A stretch of 64,000 nt of DNA from Gambelia wislizenii (GCA_030847615.1 JAUMIR010000001.1:447694687-447758686); one strand, 5' to 3'; shown: positions 44,048 to 55,409, counted from the stretch's first letter. The notes: generated by a model from the sequence alone, not told the origin. Program-made: numbers and translations.

Positions 44048-44160
44048 TCTTCGCAAAGGAAGATTCAGGACGGACTCATCCCGCGTTTTCTGCAAGTGCG
44101 CTGATGACTAAAAAGGCCAATCTGAGATAAACAAGTCCAGTTGCAGAAAGCACAGCAGTC
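44048..44160 (-). mobile_element. 3' tail of the zinc-finger-ended non-LTR element
   Basis: On the minus strand it encodes CCAFCNWTCLSQIGLFSHQR then TCRKRGMSPS and the tail GGAAGATTCAGGACGGACTC in reverse. It matches 30905-31025 at the nucleotide and protein level. Confidence 0.7.
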
Positions 44161-44339
44161 AGGATGCTGCTGAACAAGACTGTCATCTCCTGGGTCAGCC
44201 TGGAGTGACCAAAGTCCTGAACCGCCTGCATGCAGGGTTGGGTCTGTGGCTTCCAGTGCATCTTTACACCTACCATTTCGTCCCTCGCCTATTGCTACAG
44301 GGCTTTTTTGGAAGTGGATTTGTCCTTCGAGACTGTGCA

Positions 44340-44790
44340 ATGGATTTTTCTGGCCTCACCCTTTAAACCAAAGGTTCATCTGCTGTGGCCTTGCAAGCAT
44401 GGATGTAGCAGCGAGGTCCTCGGGTCATAGGTTTGATTAGAGTCTCCTTCTCTTAGATGGTTGACCTTACAGAGTTGGACAAGCACCATCTGCCTGGATT
44501 TGGGATTAGAGTTTTCCTTCTTCTAGGATGGTTGCCATAAGGCTAGAGAGCCCATCCTGCCCTTTGACGCTCTTTGTCAGACCCTTCAGTTTTGACCTGT
44601 TTGGCATGGGAGACCCTACCGGTGGCTATTATGCCACTGCCAGCATAGCTCAAAACATCATTAGGGTATGCAAGCCTCTCTCCCATGACAAGGGGGCGTC
44701 GACAGACTACTACCTGCATATCATCCATGACAGGCCTTCAGGAAAAGCGTATTTAAGAGAAAAAGAGACGTTTCCCCAGCCCTGCCACAG
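44340..44790 (+). repeat. Unrecognised repeat-like block with internal direct repeat
   Basis: GATTAGAGTCTCCTTCTCTT and GATTAGAGTTTTCCTTCTTC open two related segments about 70 bp apart, each followed by AGATGGTTGACCTTA / GGATGGTTGCCATAA. Downstream, GGGAGACCCTACCGGTGG, AAAACATCATTAGGGTATGC and CCCATGACAAGGGGGCG look like an interspersed repeat, perhaps part of the adjacent non-LTR family. This is inference only. Confidence 0.4.
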
Positions 44791-44876
44791 ATGAGCTAGA
44801 AAAGGGAAACTGAAGTTTTTCTGGGGATTTTCTGTTACCTTGTTCATTTTTCTTTGGGGCAAGGTGATGTTACAGT

Positions 44877-45113
44877 GAGAGCCAGCGTGGTGCAGTGTTT
44901 TAAGCATTGAACTATGACTCTGGAGACCAGTGCTCGAATCCCCACTCAACCATGGAAACCCACTGGATGGACTTAGGCAAGTCACACTCTTTCAGCCTCA
45001 GAGAGAGGCAAAGGCAAACCCCCTCTGAACAAATCATGCGAAGTACACCCCATGATAGGTTTGACTTAGGCTCACCTTAAGTCAAAAACAATTTGAAGGC
45101 ACACAACACACAC
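44877..45113 (+). mobile_element. tRNA-derived SINE with Bov-B-like tail, full length
   Basis: The head is GCCAGCGTGGTGCAGTGTTT, with B box GTGCTCGAATCCCC, GAAACCCACTGGATGGACTT, AGGCAAAGGCAAACCCCCTC and the tail GGCTCACCTTAAGTCAAAAA. Confidence 0.85.
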
Positions 45114-45115
45114 AG

Positions 45116-45350
45116 GGCCTTACTGAACTCCAAAGAAAACTGGCAAGACAGCAGGGATGTTCTGTCTTTCCTACTGCCTTACTCATGACATCACCGTTCT
45201 TCTGGTGTTTTTTTCATTCTGGTCCTGTGGGGGACCGAGCTAAAACCATACCTTTTTGCAAACAGGTTTTTCTGGTTCACAAAAAGGCATGCAGTAAGAC
45301 AGCAGAGAAGCCTTGCTGCTTTTTCTTCGGAGTACGGTGTTACATTATGG
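45116..45350. mobile_element. Foldback MITE, second copy of the 14361 family, right arm deleted internally
   Basis: The left arm, TTACTGAACTCCAAAGAAA..CATGACATCACCGTTCTTC, follows the 14361 element through the centre (GGTTTTTCTGGTTCACAAAA). The right arm is shortened and ends TTCTTCGGAGTACGG. It lies directly downstream of a SINE. Confidence 0.65.
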
Positions 45351-45354
45351 TCAC

Positions 45355-46955
45355 AAGGACATGTGACTCAAAAATAATGCATATTTTAAACTCCACAGGA
45401 CACACAGACTCTCTGCCCACCAACCAATTTTGGTAAATCCATTTTGTATGAAGAGTAAGTAGCTAGATTGCTACTTGGGTGAACTTGGACTAGGGGGAAA
45501 AAAAAACATTATTCTACAGCACTTAATTCCAAATGCTGTGCCCTTCAGGGAAATCAAAGAAGACAAACAAAGAGATTAGGAACTGGGATGATTAATTTTA
45601 TTATTAATTAGGCTGTTGATTTATTTATGTAGCAATTGATGTGCAGAGTTTTGTAAAGGCATGTAAGAAGATGAGTCTTATGCCCCAAGGCTCTAACAAT
45701 CTAAATTAGATATGGAAAAATTTAAAGATCTTTGTAGATCTTTAAATGTTGATGGAAATACTTCCCTGCCATCACACATCCAGCCTGTGATTTAGGAGAC
45801 AATAGTTAAGGGGACACTGTATGCTCTATTTTAATTTTCTTCAATTGAAGGGAAAGGCAGGTGAAAAGGAAAGCAAACAAATGTAAAGTAGATGACAGAT
45901 AAATGTCTTAAACAGGAAGACTTGGGCAGCTGGGAAGAAAGGCAAGAAAGAACTGGGTGCCCGTTTGGGCCAGGTAAGGACCTCCCTAAAAAAAGATGTG
46001 GGGAAAATATGGAAAAAAATTTGCTAGTGTCTCCTTTATGGATGGGACAGCCTGCCAAAGATTCTGTCAGGATAATATCCCTTTAAGTGCAGAGAGAAAA
46101 TGTTGGAGCTACAGACCACTCTGATAGCACAGCTGAAATGGGTGTGTGCACAGCTGTGGCTAGGCAGAAGGTGACTAGCCAAACACTCCTATAAAGATAC
46201 ACTCTGTGTGAGCTACTATTGTGGTTGGTGTTGAGGAGTGTTGGATGTTTGGAGAATTGCTGCTGGATTTGTTATTGAGGTTTGCTGTATGTATTGTGTG
46301 TCTGTTTTGTACTGGAACTGATGATAAAGCCTCCAGATATTATTGGAATGACCTTTTTACTTGTAAGTCTTCTCATTGTGGGTGAAAGTGGGTCAGAGCA
46401 GTGATAAAGCCTGCTAGATGAAGCCTTTGTTTTTCAAGCTCTATTCTGCTGTGTAGTTTATCTGCTGTTTGGCTACTCCTGGGTTTAGTTCGTCCCCAGG
46501 CTGTGTCAGTCACTCCTCAGTGTGCCTATACTGAGTGGACAGATTTTTGAGTTACTCCATTGTGAAAGTGAAACACCAAGTGCTTTTCTTAAAATTGTAT
46601 TTTGGGCACAAAAACTTGTCTCGTCTCTTTGCCCATTAAGGAAGCTAACCACTGGAACACAGCAGGCAAAAAAGGCCAACCCGATTACCGTATTCACATA
46701 GTTGCAAATAACCCATCCAAGGCATCTTCTTTTTAATAGTCCATGGAACAAGGTAGCAGTTATTGTAGTTCTTAATTTTGTGCATTTACAGAAAAAAAAA
46801 TGGTCCTCTCACAGTAAAGAGAAATGGTTTTGCACTTTCTCATTTAGCACATGAAGAGGAACCAAGTCATGATCTACCATCCCAAAGAGAAGATGAGACA
46901 ATGTTGTTCCACTCCACATCCCCCTGACCAAAACAACCAGTACAGGCGCAAGAAT
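45355..46955. other. Unassigned; possible LTR-like stretch at about 46063-46400
   Basis: From TGTCAGGATAATATCCC (46063) a TATA-like CTATAAAGATACAC lies near 46191, followed by a T/G-rich region, a layout that could be an LTR. No matching second copy or retroviral frame is present, so it remains a guess. Confidence 0.25.
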
Positions 46956-46962
46956 TTGCAGC

Positions 46963-47695
46963 TATACCTCAATTAACGAAGTTGATGTGTTCCTGGGCAT
47001 TACTTCTTTAACAGAAACTTTGGTATCAGAGGCAGAAATAACATGGAAAGCCTAGGGATAAGTTCCTACCCCACGAAAAAGAAGACTAGTTCAACACTTT
47101 TCAGTAAATGTTTTATTCACAACTAAAGAAAAAAAAATGCACACGTAAAAGATCAGGTAAGCCTTGGAAAGGTCAACAAAAACATTTTGAACTTTTTTGA
47201 GACCACCTGAAAACTTTAAAATGCATTCAGAGGTGATTGTTTTTTCTTTCATCAACCTTGTTTCCTTATGATTTTCATTATTTTTTTCTAAAATGCTAGG
47301 TATAGCTGGTAAGGTAGGATTACCCGCTCTCTCCTTTTCTCTCTGATTTGCTGTTCACACATGCTCAGTAAATGATTCTAGTGGCAGCTGCTTGTTGCTT
47401 GTTGTTGGGAGGCACACACAACTATACCTTGCCTGTTGTTGGGAGGCACACACAACTAAAATAGGATCAGCTAGAGTAGAATCTCATTCTTTCCTAGCTT
47501 AAGCTTTATTGCATTGTTTGCTGCAGACATACTGCTGCAACCTGACACCGAAAGCATATGTTTCTCCACTCTCCTTCACCATCTTCCCAATGCCAATGCA
47601 GCTAAAAAAAGTCTAGCTAGACAGAGGATGAGAAGGAAAATGGGGCTGGACAAGCATTAAAGGGCTTTGTAAAAGATGCTTTGTTAACTGAGATA
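46963..47695. mobile_element. TIR element, Tc1/mariner-like, about 733 bp
   Basis: The ends TATACCTCAATTAACGAAG and, reverse-complemented, TATCTCAGTTAACAAAG form inverted repeats beginning with TA. The interior contains a tandem duplication of GTTGTTGGGAGGCACACACA (47402 and 47433). No transposase frame. Confidence 0.55.
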
Positions 47696-47699
47696 TGAG

Positions 47700-48530
47700 A
47701 GGAGAGAATTTGTGGCTTAGTTCTCATTGTACTATTTCTGGGTACAAGGATCATATTTCCAGTTTCATTTTACCCCACTCTTCTAGATAACAATGACAGT
47801 GGAGCTTGGCTAAGTGGCATCTATAAAAGCTTTAATATTAAAGAAACTAAAAAAGAAACATCCATTGGTTTTAATATTTATTAGGTATGATATTTAAATT
47901 AGATATAGAAATAGAATTATTTTTAATATATGATAATAGTGTCATTATTGTAAATAATTGATAGGCAAGAGAACTTAAGAGTAAATTAATAGGCATTGGT
48001 TATACTGATAAATGAGATGTATTCTCTGGAAAACTAGTGGGAAGTCTTTAACGTATGTTATATGTCATAGGTAATACGGGGTTCAGTCACATTTAATATA
48101 TAGTAATTAAATCTAGGTGTTATTTGTTAAGTGATATGTAGAGTTGTTTAGGATGAATTTTATTTTAGAGGAGTGTTGTTTGTGTTTGTGTAAAGAATAG
48201 CTAAGTTTTCTTAGATAAGTTGTTTTATTTTGATTTGTTACATAGTGTCTATTAAACATATTAAATTTTAAAAAAATTAAAAAGAAGCTTGAGAAGGCAA
48301 AAGTGCTATATTTGATGATAGTGAACCAAAGCTTGGAAAAAATTACTTCTTTTTGGACTACAATTTACAGAACCTCCTAGCCAGCATGTAAGTTAATAGT
48401 CTCTCCCCCCAAAAAAAACCCAAAAAACTTTCCCAAGCTATAATGAACTCAGAGGGAAAGCCAATTAAAGGAAAGTAGATAATGTGAAGGTAAAATGGGG
48501 TGGGGAGTGTTAAACAGAATATATTAGTGC
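47700..48530. other. AT-rich, unassigned
   Basis: Strongly AT-rich between about 47860 and 48290, no repeat family recognised. A small TTTTTGGACTACAATTTACA motif lies near 48351. Confidence 0.35.
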
Positions 48531-48537
48531 TCTGCCA

Positions 48538-48772
48538 TGAGCCAGCATGATATAGTGGTTTGAGTGTTGGATCAGATCTCTGGGAGACCAGCATTCAAAT
48601 CCCTGCTTGGCCATGGAAACCGACTGTATGACCTTGGGAAAGTCACACTTTCTCAGCCTCTGAGGAAGGCAATGACAAACCTCTGAATAAATCTTACCAA
48701 GAAAACTCCATGGTCAGTTCACCTTAGGATTCACATAAGTTGGAAACAACTTCAAGGCACACACTACCAACA
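48538..48772 (+). mobile_element. tRNA-derived SINE with Bov-B-like tail, full length
   Basis: The head is GAGCCAGCATGATATAGTGG, B-box region GCATTCAAATCCCTG, ATGACCTTGGGAAAGTCACA, AAATCTTACCAAGAAAACTC and the tail CATAAGTTGGAAACAACTTC. Confidence 0.85.
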
Positions 48773-48774
48773 GA

Positions 48775-50045
48775 AAGTACGGTACTTGGCCCAGGAATAT
48801 TTTTGTGTGTGTGAGTTTGTGAGTTTGAGTTAGATGACATACTTTCTGAAAACTGGATTGATCTTTTTGGTGGATGAACAAATTGTATTAATTTTGCAGA
48901 TTAGTAGTGATCTTATCTTGATATGGTGGCCAAAGATTGGTTGATCTATTTTTCTTTCATACTTTATTCCATCCTGTCCTGAAAGGAAATTACAGTTGCC
49001 CCTTTTGGGGTCCACCAATGGGAGCAGAGACAGCCATTTCCCTCACTCCCCCCCCCTTCTAAATGCCTCTGGGAACAATGTTAAGTCATGTTAGTGCTGC
49101 CTCAGTAATGTGTCTGGGCTTCTGAGAGTCACCAACCTACAGATTGAAGCTTTTTGTTACCAAAAAAAAAGAAAAAGAAAAAAGAAAAAAAAACCTAACC
49201 TTTAGCCAGATCCTAAAAGAAACAACCCTCTCCTATTTTGTAGAATTCTTCTTGCACTCCCTCCAACACACACACTTTTAATGGGTTCCGTGATAGTTCA
49301 GGGGATATTCTGCCCAGATTTAAAATATGTACACTTACTCACTTTTCTCTGGCTGGAGACAGTTTTAACTTAACACTCATGGAGTGATGTGATGACACTG
49401 CAGTATTGAATAGCAACACTGCACCTGAATGTGCAAACAAATGTGAAATGCACAATTGCAACGTACAACACATATTTGCTAGTGCAATACGCCATGGCAC
49501 ATGTGAAATGGCAATGCATGCACTGTTCTGCTTCCACAAGCTTCAGCTGAGTACAGCTGTCCTGCATGACACAAAAATGTCAAAGTGTTTCTGTAGGGGA
49601 ATGTACGCATGTGTAAGTTACTAACAGGATTCCAGGCACATATCTCCAGAGTGGGGAAATGTTGGCTGGAATTCTCTATCGTGGTCTATGTTGTGTAACT
49701 GCATGTATACTTAGCTAGGCCACTTCACATGGCACATGTAAATAATTTGTCGAGCTAACAAACACATATTTGTGGGAGTATTAGGCAAAGGGTAATACAC
49801 ACCCCTTTGACTTATCATGTTGACCAGTTCTTTAATAATGCATTAAGGGGAACATGTGGAATTTGCCTTGTGTCAAAATACCATAATGGATAGATGGGTG
49901 TTCTTCATGCCACACTCTCAATTTATAAGGGAACCCCAAGGCAATTTAAAGAAAGTTAAAACAGTAAGCAGTAAATACAAACAATCAGAAAGCAGCTACT
50001 TTAAAACTCTTGCCTGCTGTGGGAGCCTTTGGCGGTTGGGATGGG
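48775..50045. other. Unassigned
   Basis: No gene identified. An A-rich low-complexity tract lies near 49160-49193. Confidence 0.35.
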
Positions 50046-50050
50046 ACTGA

Positions 50051-50275
50051 AAGAGCCAGTGTGATGTTGTGGTTTGAGTGTTGGATTAGGACCCTGGGAG
50101 ATAAGTATTCAGTTCCCTGCTTGGGAATGAAAACCCACCGGGTGACCTTGGGCAAGACATGCTTTCTCAGCCTCAAGAGGAGCACAATGGCAAGCCTTCT
50201 CTGGATAAACGTTGCCAAAATAACCCTGGGATAGGGCAGTCATAAATTTGAGAGAAATGGAAGGTACAGAAACAC
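50051..50275 (+). mobile_element. tRNA-derived SINE with Bov-B-like tail, full length
   Basis: The head is GAGCCAGTGTGATGTTGTGG, B-box decayed (GTATTCAGTTCCC), ACCGGGTGACCTTGGGCAAG, and the tail is worn (GGCAGTCATAAATTTGAG). Confidence 0.8.
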
Positions 50276-50279
50276 AAAA

Positions 50280-50710
50280 ACAAAGGGATTAAAAAATGGA
50301 ATTAAAACCCTTCATTTAATGAATGAAAGTGGGAGGGGAAACGATATTGCAACCACCAGCAGTTTACAGTGTGTCAAGTTATTCTCCCCCATTCCAGCTC
50401 CTTAAAGAGAAATATTCTTGTTGCTAAATGAAAAATGAGATCAGTCCAGCTCAGCCTCCCTCAGAAGGGTGCTCCAGGGTTGCATGACAGTGACCAAGGA
50501 CATGTAGTCTGCCATGCCTACCTGCTTTACTTCAGAAAATAAGGAGACTCAGAGTGAGACCTTGCTAATGAACCTAGGCCTATTGGTAGTCAGGCAGCTA
50601 CTTTCACATTGCCAATGAGGAGAAAAACCACAGAATTGTGTTATATTTACATATGCTAATTGACAATTCTAAATAACTACTATCACTTTAACAGAAATAT
50701 AGTACAGTAC
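50280..50710. other. Unassigned
   Basis: No gene or repeat identified. Confidence 0.3.
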
Positions 50711-50802
50711 ATCTCATAGAATCATAGAATCATAGAATTGCAGAGTTGGAAGAGACCACGAGGGCCATCCAGTCCAACCCCCTGCCATGCAGGAAATCAC
50801 GG

Positions 50803-51459
50803 TCAAAGCATCCCCGACAGATGGCCATCCAGCCTCTGTTTAAAGACCTCCAAGGAAGGAGACCCCACCACGCTCCGAGGGAGTGTGTTCCACTGCCAAA
50901 CAGCTCTTACTGTCAAAAAGTTCCTCCTAATGTTGAGGTGGAATCTCTGTTCCTGGAGCTTGCATCCATTGCTCCGTGTTCCAGTCTCTGGAGCAGCAGA
51001 AAACAAGCTTGCTCCATCCTCAGCGTGACATCCCTTCAAATACTTAAACAGGGCTATCATATCGCCTCTCAACCGTCTTTTTTCCAGGCTAAACATACCC
51101 AGCTCCCTAAGTCTCTCCTCATAAGGCATCGTTTCCAGACCTTTCACCATTTTAGTTGCCCTTCTCTGGACACGCTCCAATTTGTCAATATCCTTTTTTA
51201 ATTGTGGTGCCCAGAACTGGACACAGTATTCTAAGTGAGGTCTGACCAAGGCAGAATAGAGTGGCACAATTACTTCCCTTGATCTAGACACTATACTTCC
51301 ATTGATACAGCCCAAAATCGCATTGGCCTTTTTAGCTGCCGCATCGCACTGTTGGCTCATGTTCAACTTGTGGTCTACTAGGACTCCTAGATCCCTTTCG
51401 CACGTAGTCTCATTCAGCCAGGTTTCTCCCATCCTATATTTATGCATTTCGTTTTCCAC
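50803..51459 (-). pseudogene. CR1 ORF2 C-terminal segment
   Basis: The 218-codon frame holds [40 protein letters not shown] and RRLRGDMIALFKYLKGCHAE, ending EVFKQRLDGHLSGML with a natural stop. This is the part of ORF2 after the RT palm. It is joined to the upstream segment by a frameshift near 51420-51460. Confidence 0.85.
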
Positions 51460-51902
51460 CCTAAATGCAGTACTTTACATTTCTCCGTATTGAATTTCAT
51501 TTTGTTAGCTTTGGCCCAGCTCTCCAGTCTATCCAGGTCATTCTGAATTTTGATCCTGTCCTCTAGGGTATTAACTACTCCTCCTAATTTGGTGTCATCT
51601 GCAAATTTGATAAGTATGCCCCTAATTCCCTCATCCAAATCATTGATAAAGATGTTGACTAGCACTGGGCCCAGGACAGAACCCTGTGGCACCGCACTGG
51701 TCACATCTTTCCAAGACAAAGAGGAGCCACTGCTGAGCACCCTTTGGGTTCGGCCGGTCAACCAATTGCAAATCCATTGAACAGTTAACTTGTCTAGCCC
51801 ACATTTTACAAGCTTGTTTGCAAGAATGTCATGGGGAACCTTGTCAAAGGCCTTACTGAAATCAAGGTATACGATGTCCACAGCATTCCCTTCATCTACC
51901 AA
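51414..51902 (-). pseudogene. CR1 reverse transcriptase segment with FADD box
   Basis: The 162-codon frame has [16 protein letters not shown] (RT motif with the first catalytic Asp), [20 protein letters not shown] and [11 protein letters not shown], the metal-binding FADD box. The key residues are intact in this segment. It is isolated by frameshifts on both sides, so the element cannot make a full enzyme from this locus. Confidence 0.9.
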
Positions 51903-51912
51903 GCTGGTAACT

Positions 51913-52470
51913 TTAGCAAAAAAAAGAGATCAGATTAGTCAGGCATGACTTGTTTCTCTGAAACCCATGTTGACTTTTTGTGATTATGGCATTGCTTTCT
52001 AAATGTTCACAGACTCTCTGTTTAATGATCTGCTCTAGAATCTTCCCTGGTATTGATGTCAGACTAACTGGACGATAATTGTTGGGATCCTCTTTTTTCC
52101 CCTTTTTGAAGATGGGAACAATGTTTGCCCTCCTCCAGTCTGCTGGGACTTCTCCTGCTCTCCAGGAGTTCTCAAATATTATTGCCAATGGCTCTGAGAT
52201 TATATTTGCCAGCTCTTTTAATACTCTTGGATGTAGTTCATCTGGTCCTGGAGATTTAAATTCATTTAGATTAAGAAGGTATTCCTGTACTACCTCTTTA
52301 CTTATTTTGAGCTGGATTTCCCCTATTGTGTCCTCTGTTCCATTCTCCTCAGGTTGGTCCTCCTTTTCCTTTTCTGAAAACACTGAGGCAAAGAAGGTGT
52401 TGAGTAATTCTGCCTTTTCTCTGTCCCCTGTTAGCATTTTGCCATCTTCTCCACGTAGTGGCCCTATCAT
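51913..52470 (-). pseudogene. CR1 reverse transcriptase N-terminal segment
   Basis: The 185-codon frame has LTGDREKAELLNTFFASVFS, NEFKSPGPDELHPRVLKELA, ANIVPIFKKGKKEDPNNYRP and SLTSIPGKILEQIIK, the finger region of the RT. A run of A residues near 51919-51925 sits at the following frameshift (…TNLISFFC then stop), suggesting a slippage indel. Confidence 0.9.
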
Positions 52471-53540
52471 TTCCTTCTTCCTCCTTTTGCTGCGGACATA
52501 CCCCCAAAAAAACCCTTTTTATTGTTCTTAACCTCCCTAGCAAGCCTAAGCTCATTCTGCGCTTTAGCTTTTCTGACTTTACTCCTACATGTGTTCGCTA
52601 TCTGTTTGAATTCTTCTTTGGTGATTTCCCCCCTTTTCCATTTCCTATACATGTTCCGTTTAAAACTTAGCTCCATTGAGAGTTCTTTAGTCATCCATCC
52701 TGGTTTCTTGAGACACCTCCCATTTTTCTTCCTCAATGGTACTGTTTGAAATTGTGCCTTCAGTATCTCCCTTTTGAGAAAGTCCCATCCGTCTTGAGGT
52801 CTCTTCTCTTTTAGTATTCCTGACCATGGGATCACCCCCAGTATTTCCCTGAGTTTATTGAAATCAGCTCTCCTAAAGTCAAGAATGCATGTCTGACTAT
52901 GCCTGGCTTCTCCTTTCCATTGTATAACAAACTCCAGGAGAACATGATCACTCTCACCTAAGGATCCCACCACTTGCACCCCATTAACCAGGTCATCTCT
53001 GTTGGTTAGGATCAGATCTAAAATAGCTGACCCCCTTGTTGCCTCTTCCACCTTTTGGACCATGAAATTGTCTTCCGGGCATGTAAGGAATTTGCTAGAC
53101 CTTGAAGTTTTGGCTGAGTTAGATTGCCAGCAAATATCAGGATAGTTGAAGTCACCCATCACTACTACATCTCTCCTTTCTGCATGTGTGTTCATCTGTT
53201 CTAGAAAGGCATCATCCAATTCCTCCATCTGACTTGGGGGTCTGTAGTAGAGTCCCACAATAACATCCCTGTTGTTTCCCTCCCCTTTAATTTTTATCCA
53301 GATGCTCTCCATCTGGCTTCCAGTATTGATGTCATGGATCTCTTCACTGGTGTAAGTATCCCTGACATATAATGCTATTCCTCCTCCTTTCCTGTTTGGC
53401 CTGTTTCTCCTATAAAGGTTATACCCCTCTATTCCTACATTCCAATCATGAGACTCGTCCCACCAGGTTTCAGTAATGCCTATTATATCATATTTGTTTT
53501 GTAGTGCGAGGAGTTCAAGTTCATTTTCCTTATTTCCCAT
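52467..53540 (-). pseudogene. CR1 apurinic-type endonuclease segment, 357 codons
   Basis: An open frame of 357 codons carries the endonuclease domain. ITETWWDESHDW (about residues 22-33) contains the catalytic Glu. VVVMGDFNYPDICW (about residue 150) has the Asp/Asn pair. LGESDHVLLEF (about residue 200) has the terminal SDH motif. The linker follows (KKPGWMTKELSMELSFKRNM). It nicks target DNA for target-primed reverse transcription in an active element. The first methionine is internal; the in-frame NAQS before it shows the true start is missing. It ends at an A/T-run frameshift near 52500 (TTTTTTGGGGG). Confidence 0.9.
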
Positions 53541-53552
53541 GCTCTGTGCATT

Positions 53553-53706
53553 AGAATCATAGAATTGCAGAGTTGGAAGAGACCACGAGGGCCATCCAGT
53601 CCAACCCCCCTGCCACGCAGGAAATCACAATCAAAGCATCCCCGACAGATGGCCATCCAACCTCTGTTTAAAGACCTCCAAGGAAGGAGACCCCACCACG
53701 CTCCGT
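53553..53706 (-). mobile_element. Second CR1 3' end, adjacent in tandem
   Basis: AGAATCATAGAATTGCAGAG, then GGGCCATCCAGTCCAACCCC and CAGCCTCTGT-like CAACCTCTGTTTAAAGACCT, nearly identical to 50735-50885. It stops at ACGCTCCG. On the minus strand it lies immediately 5' of the 2.84-kb copy. Confidence 0.9.
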
Positions 53707-53709
53707 GGT

Positions 53710-54210
53710 GTAGAGACATCTAAGACAATGTGTTCCCTTTACTTGCTGCCTGTGCAAGTTTTTTTGCCTCCCACTGTTGGGTCCTTGCGCTGTTTGCCTT
53801 GTTCCCTCTATGACAGTTTGACTATTTTCTCCAGCCCTTTTGCCTTCCAGAATACTGTCTCCCTCCCCCATTTGACTCAGTTTAAAGCCCTCCTGATCAA
53901 ATTCTTGAGACTGTTGGCATCTCACCACAAAGGGGAAGACTCTGATCGAGTGACCTTTTCACCCACTTCCTTTGTTAGCATACTCTACTGCCACCACCCA
54001 TGAGGTTTCATAACTGCACATACTGGGCACCTTTTGGGGTCACAGTGACTGGGGATGTTTTTGGTCAAGCTGACCAGAGGACAGTTGAGTTCATGACCTG
54101 AGATGTGTCCAGAATCATGATGGCAGGAAAATCCAGATAGGATTATGTGGAAAACCCAGTCACTAAAGGGTCTATGCTAATCCTTTCAAACACGCAATCA
54201 GTGACCATCC
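53710..54210. other. Unassigned
   Basis: No gene identified; competing frames on both strands. Confidence 0.3.
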
Positions 54211-54214
54211 CTTG

Positions 54215-54282
54215 ACTTGCAGAAAGTGTGGGATGAGTCCTTCCTGAATCTTCGTTTGCAAAGAAAAGCCAGAGAGAGATGT
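54215..54282 (+). mobile_element. 3' tail of the zinc-finger-ended non-LTR element
   Basis: TTGCAGAAAGTGTGGGATGA, GTCCTTCCTGAATCTTCGTT and AAGAAAAGCCAGAGAGAGAT match 30967-31030. Confidence 0.65.
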
Positions 54283-54289
54283 TCTTATA

Positions 54290-54480
54290 TGTTAGCATAT
54301 CCCCTGTGTTAATTCAAATAAAATACTTTGTTGAACTTTAACTGGAGTGCTCTCTACAATTAGTACTGGTGAAAAGATCCCCGAAGTTACACTTCTCTCA
54401 CAGGTCTCCGTTTTGAGCTATAATTTCTCCAAATTTCAAGATGTCCTTGAATGTCACTCCCACACCTCTTAGCGTAACAC
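54290..54480 (+). repeat. Unrecognised interspersed repeat, copy 2
   Basis: Homologous to 16750-16945: GTGTTAATTCAAATAAAATA, TTTAACTGGAGTGCTCTCTA, AATTAGTACTGGTGAAAAGA, CTCTCACAGGTCTCCGTTTT and GAGCTATAATTTCTCC. It carries AATAAA at about 54319. Confidence 0.55.
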
Positions 54481-54484
54481 CTTA

Positions 54485-55090
54485 ACTGCTGTCCGTGGGC
54501 AACTACAAGGCCCTTCTTCTCTTCTTAGGGGTCTTTATCTTTACACTGGATGTAGACTAAACAGTGATTCCTATAGAAGACTCTCCTCTTTTAGCACTAC
54601 AAACTGACAACTACCCTCTGTGAAGGATGACCTATGATGCATGACCCAATGCAGAGGTGGGCAACACATGGCCCATATGCCTCATGCACTCACCATGGTC
54701 TCTCCACTTGCTGCTGCCAATAAAACACTGCATTCTCCAACAGAATTGTACTGTTGGAAAGGAAGGAGATCCTCTGCCACTTATGTTTCTATGATGCTGG
54801 AGAACAATTTTTTTAGCACATTCCCACAACATAAAAAGCCTCGGAGTTGCCACAGGCATTGGGTGGCAACAGGAGTGGTGAGGCAAATGTTGGTGACTGC
54901 CACCCAATCTTGGCAACATTGCAGTCTCAGTAGCTTGGGAGAAGTCCCTGGCTTAGGAAGTTACTCATTCCTGCCCTAAAGTGAGTAGATGAGGTAAGCC
55001 CCAAGGTATCCTGGACCCAAATTAAAACCACTACCTTGAATTGACCCCATAGAAAATTGAGTGGTCAGTGCAACTAGAATAAAACACTAG
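54485..55090. other. Unassigned
   Basis: No gene identified. Confidence 0.3.
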
Positions 55091-55096
55091 TGTTAC

Positions 55097-55398
55097 ATAC
55101 CCTCCAACATTTCACAGCTGACACATGTAGCCAAGTAAAATCAGTGTGGTCAAGATGGCAAACATTATTAATGAAGAAGAACAGAGAGGCTGCAGCAGTT
55201 TCCTTTTGCCTGAGCCTACTGGGAAGGATAAGATTCTGTCCCTTCTCTCCTTGCTGAATTCAGTCTACAGCAATTGAAGTAAGCTGCAACAAAGGGAGAA
55301 AGTGGAAAGAGAAACTGGGACATTTTAAAAGCACCTGAAAAAGTAGGAAGACAAATAATCAGAATTGCCCCTGCCAAATCGGGATAATTAGAGGGTAT
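55097..55398. mobile_element. hAT-like MITE, 302 bp
   Basis: The ends are ATACCCTCCAACATTTC and, on the right, the decayed TAATTAGAGGGTAT. The flanking 8-mers AGTGTTAC and GGTATTAT agree at five of eight positions. The interior matches 32385-32731 (AATGAAGAAGAACA, GAGAGGCTGCAGCAG, TTTTAAAAGCACCTGA). Confidence 0.65.
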
Positions 55399-55409
55399 GG
55401 TATTATGTG

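Larger units (their letters stand above)
50716..53552 (-). mobile_element. CR1 LINE, best-preserved copy, about 2.84 kb
   Basis: Antisense copy running from the 3' tail (ATAGAATCATAGAATCATAG) to a 5' truncation within the endonuclease domain start (NAQSMGNKENELELL). Endonuclease, linker, reverse transcriptase and C-terminal region are all readable and in order, interrupted by about three frameshifts. Compared with the copy at 17575 it has far fewer lesions, so it is younger. ORF1 and the 5' UTR are absent. It meets another CR1 3' end at 53553. Confidence 0.9.

Noticed and set aside
47402..47456. CRISPR-like pair of direct repeats
   Set aside because: Only two units of GTTGTTGGGAGGCACACACA inside a eukaryotic TIR element; a simple tandem duplication.
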